64,000 nucleotides of DNA from Namhaeicola sp039714555 (GCA_039714555.1 JBDLJB010000010.1:1-64000); one strand, 5' to 3'; counted from the stretch's first letter, positions 1 to 8,941 are shown. Numbers and translations: made by a program. The notes: generated from the sequence alone by a model not told the origin.

Positions 1-103
1 CGTTGATATCTTTACACAGTTTGCATGGATCGGTATTATATCTGGTCTAATAATTCTCTTGTTTTCACCACTTTTAAACAAATTGATGCACGGTATCAAG
101 TAA
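1..103 (+). CDS. POT-family peptide transporter, C-terminal end (partial)
   Basis: Reading from base 2 gives 33 residues of a hydrophobic helix followed by the cytoplasmic tail LMHGIK and a TAA at 101-103. The downstream transporter ending at 3539 finishes with MMHGIDK in the same position, so this is most likely the C-terminus of another proton-dependent oligopeptide transporter. The rest lies outside the window. A strong hairpin follows at once. Family assignment rests only on the tail and on the neighbouring paralogues. Confidence 0.7.
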   Translation, partial: VDIFTQFAWIGIISGLIILLFSPLLNKLMHGIK

Positions 104-133
104 TAATATGAAAATATTTAAAAAATAACTTTT

Positions 134-165
134 TAAACCCTGTCAAAATAATTTGACAGGGTTTA
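134..165 (+). terminator. Rho-independent terminator after the partial transporter
   Basis: Two 14-nt arms (134-147 and 152-165) built on AAACCCTGTCAAA and its complement enclose the loop ATAA. The T-run is short. The right arm contains a TTG at 153 that could extend the next reading frame; the hairpin argues against translation starting there. Confidence 0.75.
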
Positions 166-185
166 TCAATTTAAAAACTAAACAT

Positions 186-1664
186 ATGAGTACAGAAAAA
201 AAATCGTTTTTTCAAACATTAGGTTCATTTAATAAAAGCTTTTGGGTAGCTAGTATTATGGAGTTATTTGAACGTTGGGCATGGTATGGAATTTTTACAT
301 TATTAGCTATTTATTTGGTTGGTTCAACTGATGATGGTGGATTAGGTTTTTCGCATACAGAAAAAGGAAAACTAATGGGATTCATTCCTGCAATACTTTA
401 TTTACTTCCCCTATTTACCGGAGTAATAGCCGATAAGATTGGTTATAAATTATCATTGGTTATAGCATATATAATGCTTATTAGTGGATATTATTTAATG
501 GGGCAAGTTGATACTTATTGGAGTGTGTTTTTTGTATTCTTATATGTAGCAATTGGTGCAGCGATGTTTAAACCGGTAGCCTCTGCTATTGTAACAAAGT
601 CAACTGACAAATCGAATTCTACTCTTGGTTTTGGAATTTTTTATATGATGGTAAATATTGGTGGGTTTATTGGTCCTGCAATGTCATCTGGCTTAAGAAA
701 TACTTATGGATGGAAAATTATTTTTATTCAAGCAGCAATTGTTATAGCAATCAACTTAGTTATTGTTTTATTGTTTTTTAAAGAGCCCTATAGAGAAGTC
801 ACAAAAGAATCAGTAAGTGATGCCTTTATAAATTCATTAAAGAAAATTTGGGAAGCTGTAAAAGATGTAAAACTTACAGTACTATTAATCATTATGATTG
901 GATTTTGGACCATGTTTAATCAATTATTTAACACTTTACCTAATTTTATTGAGGATTGGGTGGATTCTTCAGCTCTAAGTAATGCCATTAATGAATTTTG
1001 GCCAGCTTTAGGAAATATTTTAAGTAAGGATGGTCAGATTAAACCAGAATGGTTTACTAATATAGATGCTGGTATGATTATATTATTACAGATGTTTGTT
1101 TCGTACTTTGTACTAAAAATGAGGCATGTTAGTGCTATGATACGTGGTTTTATTATTGCTGCAATTGGTATTGGAATAACATTTTACACCAATAATGTTA
1201 TGTTTACTATTATCGGTACAACTATTTTTGCCATTGGAGAAATGGCAACTAACCCAACCTTTTCATCGTTTATTGCTTTAATTTCACCAAGAGGAAAAGA
1301 AGCATTATATCAAGGTACTTATTTTCTTCCAGTAGCAGCTGGCTACTTTTTCACTTCATTTATTTCTGGAGATTTATATCAAGCATGGTCAGATAAGCTT
1401 AGTTTATTACAAACTGAAATGACAAATCGTGGTATTGATATGCCAGAAATATCAAAAGAATTTACAAAGAATGATTATTTTGAATTAGCTTCACAAAAAT
1501 TGAGTATGGGTAAATGGGAAATGACACAATTTTTATGGGATACGTATAACCCCAACAAAATTTGGTATGTTATAGTAGGGATAGGTATTGTAACCATAAT
1601 TGCATTATATATTTATGATAAGATGGTTATACGACCTAAAGAAAAACAAGAACTTTCTTCTTAA
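186..1664 (+). CDS. POT/PTR2-family peptide:H+ symporter
   Basis: This 492-residue polytopic inner-membrane protein of the major facilitator superfamily should import di- and tripeptides with protons. The family motif ExxER lies in the first helix (residues 26-30, ELFER followed by WAWYG), and a GGFIGP segment sits near helix 5. About 12-14 hydrophobic segments are visible, with an extended loop in the middle and a basic C-terminal tail. The ATG at 186 (MSTEKK) is chosen over an upstream TTG at 153, which falls inside a terminator arm. It is the second of three tandem POT genes, each followed or preceded by its own hairpin, so they are probably transcribed separately. Substrate range cannot be read from sequence. 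Confidence 0.9.
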   Translation: MSTEKKSFFQTLGSFNKSFWVASIMELFERWAWYGIFTLLAIYLVGSTDDGGLGFSHTEKGKLMGFIPAILYLLPLFTGVIADKIGYKLSLVIAYIMLISGYYLMGQVDTYWSVFFVFLYVAIGAAMFKPVASAIVTKSTDKSNSTLGFGIFYMMVNIGGFIGPAMSSGLRNTYGWKIIFIQAAIVIAINLVIVLLFFKEPYREVTKESVSDAFINSLKKIWEAVKDVKLTVLLIIMIGFWTMFNQLFNTLPNFIEDWVDSSALSNAINEFWPALGNILSKDGQIKPEWFTNIDAGMIILLQMFVSYFVLKMRHVSAMIRGFIIAAIGIGITFYTNNVMFTIIGTTIFAIGEMATNPTFSSFIALISPRGKEALYQGTYFLPVAAGYFFTSFISGDLYQAWSDKLSLLQTEMTNRGIDMPEISKEFTKNDYFELASQKLSMGKWEMTQFLWDTYNPNKIWYVIVGIGIVTIIALYIYDKMVIRPKEKQELSS

Positions 1665-1680
1665 GAAATCAATCTTTATT

Positions 1681-1714
1681 AAACGCTTCTAAAATTAATT
1701 AGAAGCGTTTTTTG
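1681..1714 (+). terminator. Rho-independent terminator of the 492-aa POT transporter
   Basis: Arms AAACGCTTCTAA (1681-1692) and its complement (1699-1710) enclose AATTAA and run into a string of T. It lies 16 nt after the stop codon. Confidence 0.85.
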
Positions 1715-1722
1715 TATCTTGC
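1715..1722 (+). promoter_or_regulatory. Putative -7 element for the 595-aa POT gene
   Basis: TATCTTGC resembles the Bacteroidota -7 consensus TAnnTTTG and lies directly after the terminator T-run, about 30 nt before the ATG at 1752. It is followed by CGC, giving TTGCCGC; a similar TCGCCGC follows the -7 element at 3650. Confidence 0.45.
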
Positions 1723-1751
1723 CGCAACAAAAATTTAAATAAACTCAAATT

Positions 1752-3539
1752 ATGTCAGATTACGTACAAGAGAATGATCAACAGCAAATATTAGGACACC
1801 CGGTAGGCTTATTTGTACTTTTTTTTACCGAAATGTGGGAACGTTTTTCCTATTACGGTATGCGTGCTTTATTGATCTTATTTTTAGTAGCAAAAGTTAG
1901 TGATAATGGATGGGGATGGAGCAGAAGCGAAGCATATGCACTTTACGGTTGGTATGTAATGTTAGTTTATTTTATGCCTTTACTCGGTGGCTGGTTGGCT
2001 GATAATAAATGGGGACATGTAAAAACAGTTATTATTGGTGCTTCTATCATAACATTAGGACATGCTTCTATGGCAGTTTCTGATCTTCAAATGGGAATTG
2101 ATCTAAAATTTGTCTTTTATCTTGGTTTGATGTTGATAGTTTTAGGTACAGGTTTGTTTAAACCTAATATGTCTTCAATTGTAGGAAAAATGTATCCGCC
2201 ACAAAGCGAGAAAAAAGATGGTGCTTATACTATTTTTTATATGGGTGTAAATTCAGGAGCTTTTATAGGTACATTACTTGTTGGTTGGATTGGTGAAACT
2301 TTTAGTTGGACCTGGGGCTTTGGTTTAGCCGGTATTTTTATGTTTTTTGGATTATTACAGTTTTATTTTGCAAGAGAAGTTTTTGGTAAAGCAGCCTCAG
2401 AACCTAAACCTAAGGATACTAATTTATCAAAAGAAGAAAAAGAACAAGATGTTCCTTTTACAAAAAAAGACTTAACTATTGCAAGTATAGGTGGTTTCTT
2501 GGCAATTTCCTGGATAATTGATGGTTTATACTCGGTAGTAACAAGAGGAAGTCATTTTTTAGCTGAAAATTTGTTTTCTTTTGATGCCTTTGGAAAATCT
2601 ATACCTATAGATATGTCAACAGTATTCTTCTTATTGTCTTTAATTGTTTTTATCACATTAGGTATTTCTCGTTTACAACGTTTTCAAACTATTGAAAGAG
2701 ACCGTCTAAAAGTTGTTTTTATCATCGCATTTTTTGTGATATTCTTTTGGGCAAGTTTTGAACAGGCAGGTACCACAATGAATATCTTTGCCAGAGATTA
2801 TACTAACAGAACCTTGGTAGGTAATTGGGGATTATTCTATAAAATTATTGACTTTATCCTTTCTATTGCACCAATGTTAGTTTTAACTTGGGTAATTTAT
2901 AAATTGGGTAAAGCTATTATCAAAAAATATCCTTTGACTATCTTGTTTACATCGATAAGTTTTATAATTATTTGGGGATTGGTTATATATAGAGTATATG
3001 ATAAAGTAACAGGTACTTCTGCTTTAGTAGATACATCCTGGTTTCAAATACTTAATCCCGTATTTATTATTTCATTAGCACCGCTTTATTCAAAGTTTTG
3101 GGAAAAGTATAAATTTTCAGGACCTCAGAAGTTTTTTGGAGGTTTAACATTATTAGCAGCCGGTTTTGGTATGTTAGCTATTGGAGCATCAAGTATTCCG
3201 CCAGGAGCTGAAACAGCTTCTGTAAGCATGATATGGTTGCTATTAGCCTTCTTTTTACATACAATGGGTGAATTATCCGTATCACCGGTAGGCTTATCAT
3301 ACGTAAGCAAATTAGCACCTGCACGAATGCTTGGTTTCTTATTTGGAATTTGGTATGTATTTACCGGGTTAGCCGGAAAACTGGCTTCTATTATGGCAGA
3401 ATATTCTGATGGAATAGCCGAAAATATCGGTTTTTCAGGATTTTTCTTGATCTTTACTATTATTCCTTTTGTTGCAGGTTTGGTTATGCTAAGTCTTAAT
3501 AAGCCTATCAAACGAATGATGCACGGAATTGATAAATAG
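1752..3539 (+). CDS. POT/PTR2-family peptide:H+ symporter
   Basis: A 595-residue member of the same family as its upstream neighbour, with the textbook helix-1 signature ExxERFSYYG (residues 27-36), a GLFKPNMSS segment and a GAFIG segment. It is about 100 residues longer than the preceding paralogue because of an extended charged cytoplasmic loop (around residues 215-240, rich in Lys, Glu and Pro) and extra C-terminal helices. It should be an inner-membrane, proton-coupled importer of short peptides. Start: the ATG at 1752 follows an A-rich leader and its own promoter. The tandem arrangement suggests family expansion for growth on protein-derived nutrients (inference). Confidence 0.92.
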   Translation: MSDYVQENDQQQILGHPVGLFVLFFTEMWERFSYYGMRALLILFLVAKVSDNGWGWSRSEAYALYGWYVMLVYFMPLLGGWLADNKWGHVKTVIIGASIITLGHASMAVSDLQMGIDLKFVFYLGLMLIVLGTGLFKPNMSSIVGKMYPPQSEKKDGAYTIFYMGVNSGAFIGTLLVGWIGETFSWTWGFGLAGIFMFFGLLQFYFAREVFGKAASEPKPKDTNLSKEEKEQDVPFTKKDLTIASIGGFLAISWIIDGLYSVVTRGSHFLAENLFSFDAFGKSIPIDMSTVFFLLSLIVFITLGISRLQRFQTIERDRLKVVFIIAFFVIFFWASFEQAGTTMNIFARDYTNRTLVGNWGLFYKIIDFILSIAPMLVLTWVIYKLGKAIIKKYPLTILFTSISFIIIWGLVIYRVYDKVTGTSALVDTSWFQILNPVFIISLAPLYSKFWEKYKFSGPQKFFGGLTLLAAGFGMLAIGASSIPPGAETASVSMIWLLLAFFLHTMGELSVSPVGLSYVSKLAPARMLGFLFGIWYVFTGLAGKLASIMAEYSDGIAENIGFSGFFLIFTIIPFVAGLVMLSLNKPIKRMMHGIDK

Positions 3540-3649
3540 AGAAAATCATATTAACAATTCAACATTGTAGAAAACTTATCTTAATGCTATTATAAGCAAC
3601 AATAGTTACATAAAAACCCGTTTTAACATAATTTTTAGATGAGTTTTTG

Positions 3650-3657
3650 TAATTTCG
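3650..3657 (+). promoter_or_regulatory. Putative -7 element for the thioredoxin-like gene
   Basis: TAATTTCG matches TAnnTTTG except for one base. It is overlapped by the inverted repeat TGTAATT (3649-3655) / AATTACA (3666-3672), which spans the expected transcription start. The ATG is at 3708, leaving a leader of about 45 nt. Confidence 0.5.
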
Positions 3658-3707
3658 CCGCGATAATTACAACAAAGTAATATCTAGTAAATAAAAAAAT
3701 CACATTT

Positions 3708-4259
3708 ATGAAAAATAATATTTTATTCTTTTTAACAATTTTTGTTTTTTCATTAACTGCTCAGGCTCAAGATAATAAGATCAATTGGATGACTTTTGAA
3801 GAAGCTATAGCAGCACAATCAAAAAGTCCTAAAAAAATAATGATGGATGCCTATACTGACTGGTGCGGGCCCTGTAAATTACTTGATAAGAATACCTTTC
3901 AAAATCCTGATGTTGTAGCCTATGTAAATAAGAATTATTATGCTGTAAAATTTAATGCCGAAGGAGATACCACAATTGAATATCAAGGACAAATATTTAA
4001 AAATCCGAATTTTATTCCCGGTCAAACCGGAAGAAATGCACAACATCAATTTGCTGGTTCTTTGCAAATAAATGCATACCCTTCTATTGTGTTTTTTGAC
4101 GAACAAGGCAATCCAATTGTACCATTGCCCGGATATAAAAATCCACAAGAATTGGAGTTGTATTTGAAAATGTTTTTAAACGATACTCATAAAGAAATTA
4201 CAACCCAAGAAGATTGGGAGAAATATCAAAAAGATTTTGTAACCGAATTCAAAGGTTAA
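3708..4259 (+). CDS. Periplasmic thioredoxin-fold protein
   Basis: A 183-residue exported protein. Residues 1-20 form a cleavable signal peptide ending AQA. A thioredoxin-fold domain follows with the redox motif WCGPC (residues 52-56), the spacing expected for a disulfide reductase or a Dsb-like folding helper in the periplasm. The sequence then has a longer insertion than plain thioredoxin (around residues 90-125), a cis-proline-type segment NAYPS and a GY-containing final strand. This resembles the thioredoxin_7/DUF255-like proteins common in Bacteroidota. The gene stands alone between its own promoter and terminator. The in vivo partner is not evident. Confidence 0.85.
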   Translation: MKNNILFFLTIFVFSLTAQAQDNKINWMTFEEAIAAQSKSPKKIMMDAYTDWCGPCKLLDKNTFQNPDVVAYVNKNYYAVKFNAEGDTTIEYQGQIFKNPNFIPGQTGRNAQHQFAGSLQINAYPSIVFFDEQGNPIVPLPGYKNPQELELYLKMFLNDTHKEITTQEDWEKYQKDFVTEFKG

Positions 4260-4282
4260 TAAAAATTTTTTTACTGATTTAT

Positions 4283-4315
4283 AAAAGGCCGAATGTTTGA
4301 AACATTCGGCCTTTT
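4283..4315 (+). terminator. Rho-independent terminator after the thioredoxin-like gene
   Basis: A near-perfect inverted repeat: AAAAGGCCGAATG on the left (from 4283) and CATTCGGCCTTTT on the right (to 4315), with the apex around GTTTGAAAC. The GC-rich stem ends in T residues. Confidence 0.9.
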
Positions 4316-4404
4316 CTTCTTTAATTGTTAAAATAATATCAATTAAAATAATAATAATATAATTTTTAAATACAAAAATTGTTTCAAAGTTTGAATTTAA
4401 ATTA

Positions 4405-4412
4405 TAACTTTG
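4405..4412 (+). promoter_or_regulatory. -7 element for the Gfo/Idh/MocA-DUF1080 operon
   Basis: TAACTTTG is an exact TAnnTTTG match, 60 nt before the ATG at 4472. A TTTG lies at 4390-4393, but at an unusually short spacing, so the -33 element is uncertain. Confidence 0.55.
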
Positions 4413-4471
4413 AATTTGAAGTTGTTTAAACTTAAACAAATGTTTTATTAACCCATTTAAAGAATTATATT

Positions 4472-5956
4472 ATGAGTAAAAACAAAAAAGAAACAATATC
4501 TCGTAGAAATTTCATTGGCACTACATTAACTGCTACTGCAGGTTTTACTATTGTTCCATCTTTTGCTGTAAGTGGCCTAGGGCATAAAGCTCCTAGTGAT
4601 AAATTAAATATTGTAGGAGTAGGTATTGGAGGAATGGGTTTTAGCAATCTAAAACAAATGGAAACTGAAAACATTATTGGATTATGTGATGTTGACTGGA
4701 AATATGCAGATAGGGTCTTTAAACATTACCCTAAAGCAAAAAAATATAAAGACTTTAGAAAAATGTATGCGGAAATGGGTAAATCAATTGATGCTGTTGT
4801 TGTTGCTACTGCAGATCACACCCATGCTATTGTTGCCGCAAATGCAATTACTATGGGTAAACATGTTTTTGTTCAAAAACCTTTGACCCACACAGTTTAC
4901 GAATCTAGACTTTTGACAAAACTTGCCGAAAAATATAAAGTGGCTACATCAATGGGTAATCAGGGATCATCAGGTGAAGGTGTTAATTTATCTACTGAAT
5001 GGTTAGCTAATAATGAAATTGGAGAAGTTACAAGAGTAGAAGCTTTTACTGACCGACCTATTTGGCCTCAAGGTCTTCCTCGACCTGAAGCAATGACTGC
5101 ACCAAGTACTTTAGACTGGGATTTATTTACAGGTCCGGCAAAAATGAGGCCCTATAATGAAATTTATACTCCTTGGAATTGGAGAGGATGGTGGGATTAT
5201 GGAACAGGTGCATTGGGTGATATGGCTTGTCATATTTTACATCCTGCTTTTGTTGGATTGGATCTAGGATATCCAACACATGCTCAAGGTAGTTCTACCC
5301 TATTACTTTCAGATTCACCTCCAAATGCTGAAAAAGTTACATTAACATTCCCTAAACGTAACCCTAATAAAAAAATGAAAATGAATTTACCTGAAACAGA
5401 GGTAACCTGGTATGATGGTGGTTTACAACCTGATAAACCTAAAGGATGGCCAGAAGGCAAGGATATGAATAATTCCGGTGGCGGTGTGATATTCCATGGA
5501 GAAAAAGACACACTTTTTGCTGGTTGTTATGGTAAAGATCCTTGGTTATTATCGGGAAGAAAACCAAATGCTCCTAAATTTAGACGTAGAATTGAAGTTA
5601 CACATGAACAAGACTGGATTAGAGCATGTAAAGAAAACCCTGAAAATCGTGTAGAAACTGCTTCTCCATTTAGTGAAGCAGGTCCATTTAACGAAATGGT
5701 TGTTATGGGTGTTTTAGCGGTTCGACTTCAAACTTTAAACAAAAAATTAAATTGGGATGGCAAAAATATGGCTTTCACAAATATTACTGATAGTGAAAAA
5801 ATAAAAATTGTTGAAAAAGATAATTTTAAAATTCACGATGGACATCCTACATTTAATAAAGATTATACAGATCCGGTTAGTGCAAAAGCATTTGCTGCCG
5901 AATTGATCAAACATGATTATAGGGATGGTTGGAAATTACCAGATATGCCTAAATAA
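4472..5956 (+). CDS. Tat-exported Gfo/Idh/MocA-family oxidoreductase
   Basis: A 494-residue NAD(P)-dependent sugar or polyol dehydrogenase. A twin-arginine signal (RRNFIG, residues 11-16, then a hydrophobic stretch) predicts export in folded form with cofactor bound. The Rossmann glycine motif VGVGIGGMG is at 48-56 and an acidic CDVDW follows. The family EKP motif appears as QKPLTH (135-140), with the conserved Lys present. The second half matches the Gfo/Idh/MocA C-terminal fold seen in Bacteroidota members. It is 36 nt upstream of a DUF1080 lipoprotein, probably in one operon. Such pairs are known for oxidising glycosides to 3-keto forms and cleaving them; that role here is inference. Confidence 0.85.
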   Translation: MSKNKKETISRRNFIGTTLTATAGFTIVPSFAVSGLGHKAPSDKLNIVGVGIGGMGFSNLKQMETENIIGLCDVDWKYADRVFKHYPKAKKYKDFRKMYAEMGKSIDAVVVATADHTHAIVAANAITMGKHVFVQKPLTHTVYESRLLTKLAEKYKVATSMGNQGSSGEGVNLSTEWLANNEIGEVTRVEAFTDRPIWPQGLPRPEAMTAPSTLDWDLFTGPAKMRPYNEIYTPWNWRGWWDYGTGALGDMACHILHPAFVGLDLGYPTHAQGSSTLLLSDSPPNAEKVTLTFPKRNPNKKMKMNLPETEVTWYDGGLQPDKPKGWPEGKDMNNSGGGVIFHGEKDTLFAGCYGKDPWLLSGRKPNAPKFRRRIEVTHEQDWIRACKENPENRVETASPFSEAGPFNEMVVMGVLAVRLQTLNKKLNWDGKNMAFTNITDSEKIKIVEKDNFKIHDGHPTFNKDYTDPVSAKAFAAELIKHDYRDGWKLPDMPK

Positions 5957-5992
5957 ATAATAAAAATCTAATAAATTTAAAAATTAAGGATA

Positions 5993-6802
5993 ATGAAAAT
6001 AAGAATTTTAACACTTAGCCTGCTTTTGTTTATTTTAATATCAGCATGTAATACAGCTACTAAAGATGCAGATAAAAAAGAAAGTGAAACTAAAACTGAA
6101 GTAAAAAAGGAAACAGAAGCACCAAAAGAAGTTGCTACAAATACTTTGTCACAAGCAGAAATTGATGATGGTTGGATTTTGCTTTTTGATGGTAAAACAT
6201 CAAATGGTTGGAGAGGATATAAATTAGATCATTTTCCTACCGGATGGCAAGTTGTTGACGGTACTATCTATATGATAGGTTCAGGGCGTGGAGAAGCCGG
6301 AAGTAAAGAAGGTGGTGACATCATTTATGATAAACAATTCCAAAATTTTACTTTAAGTCTTGAATGGAAAATTTCTGAGGGTGGTAATTCGGGTATTTTT
6401 TATCTCGGTGAAGAAAAACTCGATTATATCTGGAAAACCGCTCCTGAGATGCAAATATTGGATAATGAAAAACATCCCGATGCAAAATTGGGTAAAGATG
6501 GCAACCGCCAGGCAGGTTCTTTATATGATCTGATTCCTGCAAAACCTCAAAACGCAAAACCTGCGGGTGAATGGAATAAAATTGAGTTAACTGTTTATAA
6601 AGGAACCGTTGTACATAAGCAGAATGGAGAAATTGTTTTGGAATACCATTTATGGACACCTGAATGGAATGAATTGGTAGCAGGTAGTAAGTTCCCGAGT
6701 TTGAATGCTGATTGGGCTGATGTAGCAACAAAAGGTTATTTCGGACTTCAGGATCACGGTGATGATGTTTGGTTTAGAAATATCAAAATAAAAGAGCTTT
6801 AA
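5993..6802 (+). CDS. DUF1080 (3-keto-disaccharide hydrolase-type) lipoprotein
   Basis: A 269-residue lipoprotein: signal peptide with lipobox LISAC (Cys19), then a charged, Lys/Glu-rich linker (about 20-50), then a DUF1080 beta-jellyroll domain to the end. Recognisable family segments are LLFDGKTSNGW, the GNSGIFYLGE strand, the Glu-Met-Gln sequence near EMQILDNE, and the closing GYFGLQDHGDDVWFRNIKI. DUF1080 proteins have been linked to hydrolysis of 3-keto-glycosides, fitting the dehydrogenase just upstream. The lipid anchor places it on the outer membrane or facing the periplasm. A terminator follows. The natural glycoside is unknown. Confidence 0.85.
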   Translation: MKIRILTLSLLLFILISACNTATKDADKKESETKTEVKKETEAPKEVATNTLSQAEIDDGWILLFDGKTSNGWRGYKLDHFPTGWQVVDGTIYMIGSGRGEAGSKEGGDIIYDKQFQNFTLSLEWKISEGGNSGIFYLGEEKLDYIWKTAPEMQILDNEKHPDAKLGKDGNRQAGSLYDLIPAKPQNAKPAGEWNKIELTVYKGTVVHKQNGEIVLEYHLWTPEWNELVAGSKFPSLNADWADVATKGYFGLQDHGDDVWFRNIKIKEL

Positions 6803-6825
6803 TCTTTTTAAAAAAGTTTTATTTG

Positions 6826-6857
6826 AAGGTCGTTTGTTTCTAACAGGCGACCTTTTT
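6826..6857 (+). terminator. Rho-independent terminator after the DUF1080 gene
   Basis: AAGGTCG (6826-6832) pairs with CGACCTT (6848-6854), with further TGTT/AACA pairing inside, followed by a T-run. Confidence 0.8.
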
Positions 6858-6924
6858 AATTATAGTTATTTTACAATATTCTTAAAAGAACTTCATTATC
6901 ACGTTGGTTTCATCTATTTTTAAT

Positions 6925-6932
6925 TTACTTTG
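6925..6932 (+). promoter_or_regulatory. -7-like element that decides the ABC-F start
   Basis: TTACTTTG differs from TAnnTTTG at one base. It covers a TTG (6930) that would otherwise give a longer reading frame. Transcription from it would start near 6939, leaving only the GTG at 6948 as a usable start with a very short leader. Confidence 0.5.
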
Positions 6933-6947
6933 CAAAAAATCAATTTT

Positions 6948-8804
6948 GTGAATTACCTATCAGTTGAAAATATTTCAAAATCTTATGGAGAAAACGTCCT
7001 GTTTGAAGATCTTTCTTTTGGTATTAATAAAGATCAAAAAATTGCACTCGTTGCAAAGAACGGTACCGGTAAAACAACGTTGTTAAATATTATTGCTGGT
7101 ATTGAAACACCTGATAGCGGAAAAATAATTTTCCGCAAAGGTTTAAAAATTGCATATTTATCACAAAAAGACAATCTCAATGAAAATTTAACCATTGAAC
7201 AAACTATTTTTGATTCTGATAATGACATATTAAAAATCATAGAGCAATATGAAAATTCTTTAAAAAATCCTGATGATAGTGTAGCTTATCAAAAAGCGTT
7301 CGAATTAATGGAACAAAATCATGCCTGGGATTTTGAAACACAATACAAACAAATTCTTTACAAACTAAATTTAAGCGAATTAGATAAAAAGATCTCTACA
7401 CTATCGGGAGGTCAAAAAAAACGTTTATCTCTCGCTGTAGTTTTACTAAATAAACCAGATCTATTAATTTTAGATGAGCCCACAAATCATTTAGATCTTG
7501 AAATGATTGAATGGTTAGAAAATTACTTACAGAAAGAAAAATTAACCCTTTTTATGGTTACTCATGATCGATATTTTCTGGAGCGCGTTTGCAATGAAAT
7601 TATTGAATTAGATCATGGAAAATTGTATCGGTATAAGGGAAATTATTCGTATTTCTTGCAAAAAAGAGAAGAACGTATCGCTTTAGAACAATTAAGTGTT
7701 GACAAGGCCAAAAATCTATTTAATAAAGAATTGGAATGGATGCGCCGTCAACCTAAAGCAAGAACTACCAAATCAAAATCGCGAATTGATGATTTTTTCA
7801 AGATCAAAGAAAAAGCTCATCAACGAAGAAAAGATCATAAAATACAATTAGAGATCAATATGGAACGCTTAGGAAGTAAGATCGTTGAGCTGCATCATAT
7901 TTCAAAATCTTTTGATGAAACTCGTCTTTTTGATAATTATAATTATGTTTTTAAGCGAGGTGAACGTATTGGTATTATTGGTAAGAATGGTACAGGAAAA
8001 TCTACTTTTTTAAATGTCATAACGGGCAATATTCCTGTTGATACAGGAAAAGTTGTGATTGGTGAAACCATAAAATTTGGTTATTATACGCAAAGTGGTA
8101 TTCAAATAAAAGAAGGACAAAAAGTTATTGAAGTGATCAAAGAGTTTGGCGAATATATTCCTTTAACCAAAGGAAGAAAAATTAGTGCAGGACAATTATT
8201 AGAACGGTTTTTATTTAGTCGTAAAAAACAATATGATTTTGTAGAAAAGCTTTCTGGTGGCGAGTTAAAACGTTTGTTTTTGTGTACAGTTTTGATTCAA
8301 AACCCTAATTTTATTATTTTAGATGAACCAACCAATGATTTGGATATTGTAACACTAAATGTATTGGAGGATTTTTTATTAGATTTTCCTGGTAATTTAT
8401 TGGTCGTATCACATGATCGATATTTTATGGATAAGATTGTTGATCATCTTTTAATTTTTGAAGGTGAGGGAAAAATATCCGGTTTCCCGGGTAATTATTC
8501 AGATTATAGAATATATGAAGATTCTAATCCTTCTATCAAAGAACAATTCATAAAAAAAGAAGATTCGAGAAAAGCAGCTCCTGAAAAAGGGCAATTATCT
8601 TATTTAGAAAAACGTGAATTTGGAAAATTAGAAAAAGAAATTTCCAATTTAGAAAAGCAAAAAATTGTCATTGAAACACAATTTACCAATGACGAGATAG
8701 GCATTGAAAAAATAAATGAAACTTCAATAAGACTACAGGAAATAATCAAAGAATTAGAAAAGAAAGAAGAGCGTTGGTTAGAACTTTCTTTAAAAATGGA
8801 ATAA
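6948..8804 (+). CDS. ABC-F family ATPase (Uup/ribosome-associated type)
   Basis: A 618-residue cytoplasmic protein with two ABC ATPase domains and no membrane segment. Walker A is at about 36-43 (AKNGTGKT, with Ala for the usual first Gly) and again near 344 (GKNGTGKS). The signatures are LSGGQ (about 152) and LSGGE (about 435), each followed by a Walker B ending in DEPTN. The basic inter-domain linker (about 240-310) is the P-site tRNA interaction motif region, and the last 70 residues are a Lys/Glu-rich coiled coil as in Uup. ABC-F proteins act on ribosomes rather than in transport; some give antibiotic resistance. Start GTG 6948 (MNYLSVEN) is preferred over TTG 6930, which lies in the promoter. 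Confidence 0.92.
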   Translation: MNYLSVENISKSYGENVLFEDLSFGINKDQKIALVAKNGTGKTTLLNIIAGIETPDSGKIIFRKGLKIAYLSQKDNLNENLTIEQTIFDSDNDILKIIEQYENSLKNPDDSVAYQKAFELMEQNHAWDFETQYKQILYKLNLSELDKKISTLSGGQKKRLSLAVVLLNKPDLLILDEPTNHLDLEMIEWLENYLQKEKLTLFMVTHDRYFLERVCNEIIELDHGKLYRYKGNYSYFLQKREERIALEQLSVDKAKNLFNKELEWMRRQPKARTTKSKSRIDDFFKIKEKAHQRRKDHKIQLEINMERLGSKIVELHHISKSFDETRLFDNYNYVFKRGERIGIIGKNGTGKSTFLNVITGNIPVDTGKVVIGETIKFGYYTQSGIQIKEGQKVIEVIKEFGEYIPLTKGRKISAGQLLERFLFSRKKQYDFVEKLSGGELKRLFLCTVLIQNPNFIILDEPTNDLDIVTLNVLEDFLLDFPGNLLVVSHDRYFMDKIVDHLLIFEGEGKISGFPGNYSDYRIYEDSNPSIKEQFIKKEDSRKAAPEKGQLSYLEKREFGKLEKEISNLEKQKIVIETQFTNDEIGIEKINETSIRLQEIIKELEKKEERWLELSLKME

Positions 8805-8883
8805 AATAATACTTAGGTCAAAGTTTTAAAATCATAAAAAGTTTTTAAATATTCTTCTCTAAACATATAAGTAATTTTTATTA

Positions 8884-8915
8884 TTTGTAATAGTTCTAAA
8901 CAACTAGTATGTTTG
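8884..8915 (+). promoter_or_regulatory. Promoter of the small c-type cytochrome-like gene
   Basis: TTTG (8884-8887), a 20-nt spacer and TATGTTTG (8908-8915) form a textbook Bacteroidota -33/-7 pair. The ATG is 26 nt further on. Confidence 0.7.
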
Positions 8916-8941
8916 CAAACTTCAATTTAAATAGTTTGTAA

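Noticed and set aside
153..185. TTG start extending the 492-residue POT transporter by 11 residues
   Set aside because: The TTG lies in the right arm of a terminator hairpin, and the added residues are not part of the family; ATG 186 is a better start.
3125..3511. Minus-strand frame of 128 codons inside the POT transporter gene
   Set aside because: It is antisense to a strongly conserved transporter and has no start signal or recognisable domain.
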